DNA of 64,000 bases from Harmonia axyridis (taxonomy: Eukaryota > Arthropoda > Insecta > Coleoptera > Coccinellidae). Below the pieces are notes generated by a model that saw nothing but the letters and a program-made list of their open reading frames with translations, searched no databases and was not told the DNA's origin. A program made the translations under genes and the position numbers. Each line of letters opens with the position of its first letter. Positions within the stretch are counted from its first letter, which is position 1. The DNA lies in the NCBI RefSeq assembly GCF_914767665.1, contig NC_059504.1:34813720-34877719 (forward strand). The letters run 5' to 3'. Positions 58,160 through 64,000 of this stretch are shown piece by piece.

Positions 58160-58562
58160 TGAAAACGGCCGCAATACAAAGACAGATAAGATAAAGTGAT
58201 TTTACAGCATGACAATGCTCGAACCCATGTTGCGAAAGTGGTCAAGACATACTTGGAAACGTTGAAATGGGAAGTCCTATCACCGCACCCGCCGTATTCT
58301 CCAAACGTTGCTTCCTCGGACTATTACTTGTTTCCATCAAATGCACACGCCTGGATGACCTGCACTTTTGGTCTTATGAAGAAGTAAATAATAATAACAA
58401 TTAGTTATTCGTACGCTTCCCGAAAGATGGGATAAAGTAATGGCCAGCGATGGACAATACTTTGAATCATAAAAAAACTGGTTATACATTTGTATAACCA
58501 GTTTTTCACAATAAAGCCTCGAATTTTGGAAAAAACGATGGAAGCAAAGTTGTTGCCTATTG
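58160..58562 (+). pseudogene. Irritans/mellifera-like mariner, 3' end with right terminus
   Basis: Reads RPQYKDR, stop, DKVILQHDNARTHVAKVVKT, YLETLKWEVLSPHPPYSPNV near 58166-58310 (Asp in QHDN; the last catalytic Asp position reads Asn in SPNVASSDY). The frame breaks soon after, and LPER-like and DGQ remnants end near 58455. A hairpin (AAACTGGTTATAC / GTATAACCAGTTT) lies at 58474-58508 and the right terminus AACGATGGAAGCAAAGTTGT ends near 58560, matching the inverse of the left end at 31289. Confidence 0.8.
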
Positions 58563-58760
58563 TATACTATGCTTGTAATTTTCCACTTATGTTCGATTCA
58601 TTGAAAAATTGAAAAATATTCGAATGATTCGGTTCTCTGGTAATATGTAGTTGCCACAATTCTCTCAGAATATTTTATTTTTCTCTGCTTTGTGATATCA
58701 CCAAATTCTTGCTGAACCCATTCTAACCTATTCTAGAAGCACCGATAAAAGCACTCCTCA

Positions 58761-59690
58761 AGGGTGTTTTTTTAGAGCTATAGAACTTTAAATTGCAATA
58801 AAACAACGATGGATTATTCGATTGACATGAATTTTATTTATCCGCAAGATAATCTTGATGCATTACATTTTAAATATGATTTCTGGCATATGACCGCCAC
58901 GGCTGGCTCGGATGTAGTCCAATCTGGACGTCCAATTTTCGATGACTTTTTCCAACATTTGTGGCCGTATATCGGCAATAACGAATGTTGCCTTCCAAAT
59001 GGTCAAGGGTTTGTGGCTTATCTGCATAGACCAATGACTTTACATAGCCCCACAGAAACTAGTCTAGCGGTGTTAAATCACAAGATCTTGGAGGTCAATT
59101 CACAGATTCAAAACGTGAAATTAGGCGGTCACCAAACGTGTCTTTCAATAAATCGATTGTAGCACGAGCTGTGTGACATGTTGCGCCGTCTTGTTGGAAC
59201 CACAGCTACTAGACATCATGGTTTTTCAATTCAGGAATGAAAAAGTTGGTAATCATGACTCTAAACCGACCACAATGACTGTAACGTTCTGGCCATCATC
59301 GTTTTTGAAGAAGTACGGACCAATGATTCCACCAGCCCATTAAGCGCACCAAACAGTCAGTTTTTCTGGATGTAACGGTGTTTCGACATACACTCGAGGA
59401 TTAGCTTCACTTCAAATGCGGCAATTTTGTTTGTTGACGTAGCCATTCAACCAGAAGTGCGCTTCATAGCTAAACAAAATAAAATGGACGTAGTGCGCGA
59501 TACGTATTCCACACAGAACAATTATTTTCGAAATGAAATTGCACTTTTTGCAAGCGTTGTTCAGGCGTGAGTCTATTCATGATTAATTGCCAAACAAAAC
59601 TGAGAATAAATCACTTAACAGCTGTTAAATCGGTCGCCATCTTGAACAGTAATGCCAACTTGAAGTTATATACCTCGAAAAAAAACAATC
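58761..59690 (-). mobile_element. Internally deleted mariner with both ends
   Basis: The ends AGGGTGTTTTTTTAGAGCTA (58761) and, inverted, GATTGTTTTTTTTCGAGGTA (ending about 59690) match over about 30 bases, continuing TAT.AACTT.AA. Transposase reads on the minus strand from ATG 59640: MATDLTAVK, then (after stops) MNRLTPEQRLQKVQF, later SNKTAQHVTQLVLQ-type QQDGATCHTA remnants near 59190 and the PPRSCDLTPLD equivalent near 59090-59060. The protein is missing its middle and much of its frame. Length 0.93 kb compared with about 1.3 kb for intact relatives. Confidence 0.8.
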
Positions 59691-60440
59691 GTTATAAGAA
59701 ACAATCACAAATCTTGAGGAGGTTCAGAGATTGTGAGGCTAGACTGTTTCCATTCTTGAATAAGTACGGAACGCCGTTCCCTTACATCAAAGTCTGTAAA
59801 AAGACATGAAATTGTTTCCCGGTAATGAGAAAAGCCAGGCCACAGCTATTTCCGTTTACCATAATGGGGGATTGGGTTATCTACCTGCATTCAATCGGCT
59901 ACATTTAATTTGACAGAGTAGGGCATATCTGAAATTGTTTCCACTTCCTGATTTCGAAGAAAAGAGCATAATCGTCAACTCCGGCCACCGAATAGGTCGG
60001 TTTGTAGTCACCGCAAATTAGTCACTAAAAGTTAAACTAATTAAGTTCCTTTGTTCTTCTATATTCAGTGTATTACAAAGCATGATAATCGAACAAACTA
60101 TTCTATTTTCTTCATTTCAGCGAATATCCGGCATTTACACTGAGGAATTCTCTCGTTTGCGTTGATACATCAAATACCAGTCAAAACCTAATGATATGGG
60201 TTTAATGCAAAAAAATTTTAAATCTTCAGCAGAATGGTGTTTAACTTCTAAATTGCTCTCGTATACTCATTACATCTGTGAAATATTCTATTATAAGAGC
60301 AATGTTTATTATTGATGCAATAATTTCTATATAGGTACAAACATGATAATACCTTAAGTGTAGTCCACTCGAAAACCTAACTCAAGTTCAAAAAAATTCG
60401 AGAAAGGCAGTGATTTGGTATCAGATACTTCTCAGTGAAC
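59690..60440. other. Non-coding intron sequence
   Basis: No feature recognised. Confidence 0.35.
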
Positions 60441-60475
60441 TGTTTACAGTTTCAAAAAATATTTTTTCGGCAACC

Positions 60476-60501
60476 GTCCGAGAAGTGCTCACTTCCCGGA
60501 C
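60476..60501. repeat. 26-base imperfect palindrome
   Basis: GTCCGAGAAGTGCTCACTTCCCGGAC; its outer halves GTCCG and CGGAC match and the core resembles that of the 42-base palindrome 28 bases downstream. Confidence 0.8.
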
Positions 60502-60528
60502 GCTTTTTCTTTGAGAAAGTAGCATTTC

Positions 60529-60570
60529 CCGGCCTAGTCCGGGAAGTACGTACTTCCCGGACTAGGCCGG
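60529..60570. repeat. 42-bp perfect palindrome
   Basis: CCGGCCTAGTCCGGGAAGTAC followed directly by its exact reverse complement with no loop. GC-rich in an AT-rich intron. It contains GGCCTAGTCCGG arms and a GTAC centre. Confidence 0.95.
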
Positions 60571-60721
60571 AAAAGAATCATAGAATCCACAGCAACCGAG
60601 ATAACCGGCTGACAGTTCATATGAAATTAGTTGTCAAAAATTTTCATGTTTTTTTATCGCAATCGCAATAAAATATGGAAAGCAGCAGCGATAGTGTTAT
60701 TTTACTTGGTAGCCGAAAAAA

Positions 60722-60849
60722 AAATGTACGCAACACGCCCGAAAATGGTTTTTTTGGACTCACAGACTTCCAGGACTCGCTTACGCTCGTCCTGGAATTT
60801 TGTCTATTCGTCTAAAAAAACCCCATTTTCCGGACTTGTTACGTAAATT
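60722..60849. repeat. 128-bp foldback with CTCG-type centre
   Basis: AATGTACGCAACACGCCCG… on the left pairs with …CGGACTTGTTACGTAAATT on the right. Further in, AAAATGGTTTTTTTGGAC pairs with the TCTAAAAAAACCCCATTTT side, and at the top TTCCAGGACTCGC-TTA-CGCTCGTCCTGGAA. Confidence 0.75.
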
Positions 60850-60862
60850 ACTATTCTCTATT

Positions 60863-61550
60863 TCAGTATCGTAATGAGTTCATTACAGTTCTAAAAACAG
60901 TGCTGTAATGAACTCATTACAGCATCGTTTTCAGTTATATTTTTCGTTTTGTGGTTGTCTATACTGTCTTCCAATCCTATCAAATTTCAACAAATGTCAA
61001 TAATTGTCAATATAATTTGGATATAGTGAAATGATTTGCAACATTATTCGCAATTTCTCTTAATTCTGGTGGTGTTTAATTGATTTCGTCAGACATAAAT
61101 CACGAATTTAATGCGTAATTGTATATTATTTCAGAATTCGAAACGTACGATTCATATCCCATTTCCGTAATCTGTCAATTTTCGTAACATTCACACCAAC
61201 TGCCAAGATAAATACAAAAGTCACTAGGATATATAATCTGAATTTTTCATTGAATTTCGACAATATTTCACAAAACTTGAATGAAATAGAGAAAATATCG
61301 TCTAATACAAGTTGCAGAAGGCAATTACAACACTCAGTATCGTAATGAGTTCATTACAGTACTAAAAACAATGTTGTAATGAGTTCATTACAGCATTGTT
61401 TCAGTTATATTTTTCATTTTGTGGTTGTCTACACTGACTTACGATCCTATCAAATTTCAAGACATTTCTATTGTCAATGTATAATCTGAATGTTGCATTG
61501 AATTTCGACTATATTTCATCAAAATATCGAATGACATAGTGAAAATATCG
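60863..61550 (+). repeat. Two-unit direct repeat, period 471 bp, with palindromic TGTAATGAGTTCATTACA motifs
   Basis: TCAGTATCGTAATGAGTTC starts at 60863 and 61334. Each unit has two near-palindromic GTAATGAGTTCATTAC motifs separated by CTAAAAACA, then CAGTTATATTTTTC.TTTTGTGGTTGTCTA and CCTATCAAATTTCAA. In unit 1 the second motif is inverted relative to the first (GTAATGAACTCATTAC). Confidence 0.8.
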
Positions 61551-61670
61551 TCTCATGCTCGTTGCAGAAGACAATTTCAACACTCATTCGAAAACTCACT
61601 CCTTCGTCGCTCGTTTTCGAATTTCGCATTCGTGTTGGAATAGGAGATCTTTCTGCAACTTGTTTTAGAA
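61550..61670. repeat. 121-bp foldback with CTCG-type centre
   Basis: GCTCGTTGCAGAAGACAATTTC… pairs with …AGATCTTTCTGCAACTTG. Inside, CAACACTCATTCGAAAACTC faces the GCTCGTTTTCGAATTTCGCA… strand. The centre CACTCCTTCGTCGCTCG is a variant of the family A centre. A shorter related half unit lies at about 61265-61330. Confidence 0.75.
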
Positions 61671-62029
61671 TATACAATTGCGGAATATGGAATGAGCAAT
61701 ATGTTCGAAGAATACTTTGGCCCGCATGATTATTTCAGGGCTCTGAAATCCATCATTTTCTCCAAATATCTATATTTTTCGAATTTTTTAACAAGATTTA
61801 TTCAGAATTGATAAAATGACTGTTTGAGTCGACTCATTCAAGTAGAATTCGTCAAAATCAATTCAGTTAATACCGTCGCGCATACAATATCTAGAACGAA
61901 ATTCGCCAGACTTGAAATTATCAGGGTAAATTGAGGCTTCGAAAAAATTGCTCAAGTTTATCAGTAGGCAAAATTAAACATACACCCATATTATAATTCA
62001 TCAGAACGAGTCTAGCAGAAAGCGATATA

Positions 62030-62290
62030 TTGAGATCCCGCCTGTACAATGTGTTTGTTTCATGTTAAAATACCACTTATAAAGAAGTTATGAGAACTTT
62101 TCATTTCACGCAATTTTCCAATTTTCTCATGTAGCTTGAAAACAATTGAATTTATGAGCCTGCGGTTTTCACCAAATTATTCTCTGAAAAATCAAGCCTA
62201 AAAATGTGCCATCCTTTTTTTGCTTGAAGGGTTTCTGAGTTCCCCTCAGTAGGCAACGAATTTGGGACACCCGATAAAGTGAAATAACTA
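62030..62290 (-). repeat. Interspersed repeat, family E, copy 2 (inverted)
   Basis: See 49565-49830: shares AAGTTATGAGAAC, GCAATTTTCCAATTTTC, GCGGTTTTCACCAAAT, AAAAATGTGCCATCC and ACGAATTTGGGACA in inverse order. Confidence 0.65.
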
Positions 62291-63264
62291 CGGAATTCCA
62301 TTTTTGTTATTTAACAAAAGTCAATAGAGACTAGGGAAAAATTGCCTTCGGTAGGTTAATTAATTTTCATCGTACCAAGATAATTTATTATTCGATTGAA
62401 TTATCTACGTTCGTTAGCTTTGAATTCCAGCATTTGGAATTTCCAAATGAACTAACAATAATCTGAATAATCTAGAAATACCTTTGTGCAACTATTCAAC
62501 CAGTAATTAGTATTTGTATTGATTCTTTGCAAGCTTATCCATGGCAGCGGTTTCAAACAGACCTTTCTATCTCAGGACATTGCAGAAGGTTAAACACATA
62601 TGGCATTCCTCAGGAATCAGTTTCCCACTAAGTATAGGAACGATAGGAATGCTAGCTAGAACACTCAATTGATCAAGACTTGAAAATTCCGTTTTAGCGA
62701 TTGGGGAATGTTGTTGATTTTCAGTTGATGTAAAGAATGTTTGCTCCTAACAATCTTAAGTCTATTTTTGTTCATTTTTAGTTTATTATTCCAAAAAGAT
62801 ACTTTGGGATTCGAGAAAAGTAATTAATTAATTTAATTTTTACAGTTCACGTTTTGAAATGTATAGAATCCCTAGAATTAAAAAAATCTTTCTTTCACTC
62901 TCCAGAGCTTTACTCGAAAACTACGAGAGCTTTTCTCATGGAATTTGGAACGAAAATCAGATCTTCATCCAACTCTGAGCGAAATATGTATAAAATCTCA
63001 ATTTCTTCTGTGCTCATTTAAATACATACCTTTTGAAATTGAAGAGAACAAATTGTTTCCATTGAAGTATTGTGTAAAAAAAATTATGAACGTGGAACAA
63101 TGTAACAACTAAATGGTATAGTAGGCAAAGCACACTGTGTGGGAGTAACAGAAGCGGTTATGGCGAATAACAAGCTAATAAATATGGCAGGTAGAGACCA
63201 CAGATTCCAAATATTATTTTGAATTTTTACTATATGCTTTCAAAATACCAATATGACCATTTTT

Positions 63265-63425
63265 GAACGCTTGAATAATCGTGTATGGTCTCAAACGATG
63301 AGATTCAACTTACTTATGAGGAATTCGTCCTCGAATATAAATATGTATGTCCGTCCGATTCGGTGCGGTCGTAAACTCGATAACTCTCGAACTGAAGAAT
63401 CTAGAAACTTGAAATTGATTTTTGT
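63265..63425 (+). repeat. Interspersed repeat piece, family D, copy 2
   Basis: Shares GGTCTCAAACGATGAGATTCAA, ATGTCCGTCC and GATAACTCTCGAACTGAAGA with 33800-33915. The 61-codon ORF here is therefore probably chance. Confidence 0.6.
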
Positions 63426-63508
63426 TGGCTTCTCTTAAACTTTCTTCTACCTTTCACAACTAGTATAATTGTTATTGAGCATGTATATATTCAATTCATT
63501 TTTTTCAG

Positions 63509-63660
63509 GTTATTTTGGAAAATACTTGAATAAATACAATGGATCCTATATACCCCCCGGTTGGAGAGAATGGGGTGGCCTAATTATGAACTCCAAGTAT
63601 TACAATTACTCCATTAATATGAATGGAAAGAAAATTAAACACGGCTTCGATTATTCCAAA
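63509..63660 (+). CDS. Sulf1: Sulf endosulfatase, second coding exon
   Basis: After acceptor TTTTTTCAG the exon completes a split Gly codon (g + gt) and reads YFGKYLNKYNGSYIPPGWRE, WGGLIMNSKYYNYSINMNGK, KIKHGFDYSK (50 codons), ending AAA|GTAAGT at 63660, phase 0. The GKYLN.YNGSYIPPGWREW block directly continues the catalytic domain of Sulf1/Sulf2-type endosulfatases. Asn residues in NGS and NYS are candidate glycosylation sites for a secreted enzyme. The downstream exons, including the hydrophilic heparan sulfate-binding domain expected in the family, are outside the window. Confidence 0.95.
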
Positions 63661-63682
63661 GTAAGTTAATGTTTTACTTCTA

Positions 63683-64000
63683 CAGGGTATTTCACTAAGA
63701 GGTTTCATTTTAATCAAGAAAAAACGAAATTTTGCTTAAATTTTATTTCATTGTAAGGAGGAAGGTATGCAATTATATACCGATGAAAAAGATTTCAGCC
63801 AAATGGCCGCCAAGGCTACGGTTGCAGCACCATAACTTTTTCATGAAATTTTCTATGACCAATTTGCAAATTTGATGACTTCACAAATTCCATCTTCAAA
63901 GTCTGGCCACGATTATGAAACATTGTCAAAGACCTTATCTTTCACGTAGCCCCAAAGAAAAAAGTCTGAAAGTGTTAAATTACAAGGACTCCGTAGTCAA
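63683..64000 (-). pseudogene. Mariner element 3' end, cut by the window
   Basis: The terminus CAGGGTATTTCACTAAGAGG starts at 63683 after TA (63681-63682). Minus-strand reading gives mariner C-terminal remnants: LGLRERSLTMFHNRGQTLKM near 63955-63895, FANWS near 63870, and an ATVALAAIWLKSF-type equivalent of GGHLAEIFF near 63820-63790. Frameshifted. The catalytic part would lie beyond the window. It sits in the next Sulf intron, 22 bases after the exon. Confidence 0.7.

Larger units (their letters stand above)
48470..63508 (+). other. Sulf intron, phase 1, 15.0 kb
   Basis: Donor GTGAGT at 48470, acceptor TTTTTTCAG ending 63508. It contains hAT, mariner and MITE insertions, long inverted repeats and a palindrome cluster, described separately. 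No other host coding exon was recognised. Confidence 0.9.
61680..63508. other. Non-coding end of the Sulf intron
   Basis: Contains family E copy 2 (62030-62290) and family D copy 2 (63265-63425). Otherwise AT-rich without recognised features. Confidence 0.4.

Noticed and set aside
58809..59162. 117-codon plus-strand ORF as a gene
   Set aside because: It is the antisense of the mariner transposase on the minus strand.
1..64000. CRISPR array, bacterial operon or viral genome
   Set aside because: No short regularly spaced direct repeats, ribosome binding sites or operon layout; spliced exons and insect transposons explain the window.

Overview
This window is AT-rich eukaryotic DNA that looks like a stretch of insect genome. 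A beetle is plausible, but the sequence does not settle the order. It has spliced exons with GT-AG junctions, a metazoan developmental gene with very long introns, and a dense mix of insect-type mobile elements (mariner, Tc1, Ginger, hAT, several LINE types, many MITEs). I see no bacterial operons and no CRISPR arrays.

The only host gene I can support is a Sulf1/Sulf2-type extracellular heparan sulfate 6-O-endosulfatase on the + strand. It spans from a probable 5' non-coding exon (about 21837-22079) through the first coding exon (exon 47824-48469, ATG at 48085, catalytic CCPSR motif) to the next coding exon (63509-63660), and continues past the window. The two introns are about 25.7 kb and 15.0 kb and are filled with repeats. 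Assigning the 5' exon to this gene is an inference; the two coding exons join in phase and are secure.

Layout. 1-1.45 kb: dead RT/RNase H LINE. 2-5.3 kb: foldback hairpin, tRNA-derived SINE-like unit, MITE with TA duplication. 5.6-13.3 kb: first copy of a hairpin repeat family, mariner relic, mosaic of long inverted repeats, and a 2.1-kb mariner-like element with terminal inverted repeats of about 430-470 bp. 14.07-16.76 kb: complete but dead Ginger-type cut-and-paste element with 197-bp termini and a TATA duplication. 17-21.5 kb: more mariner relics and tandem duplications. 21.5-22.1 kb: GC-richer promoter and first exon. 22-47.8 kb: first intron, with a nearly intact Tc1 element (28793-30274), several mariner relics, two RTE-like LINE ends and many MITEs. 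48.1-48.5 kb: Sulf coding exon. 48.5-63.5 kb: second intron, with long inverted repeats, a nested MITE with perfect 25-bp ends, a hAT end, two mariner copies and a striking cluster of palindromes at 60.4-61.7 kb. 63.5-64 kb: Sulf exon, then another mariner end.

The most unusual signal is a group of foldback sequences of about 120-140 bp (5905-6026, 26100-26221, 48945-49084, 60722-60849, 61550-61670). Their stems differ in sequence but share the same centre design: an ACTC segment on one side faces a GCTCGT-like segment on the other, producing a conserved unpaired patch just below a short loop. One family of them sits at the same end of a longer interspersed repeat found at least five times here. 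I could run no searches or alignments; all repeat relationships were read by eye.
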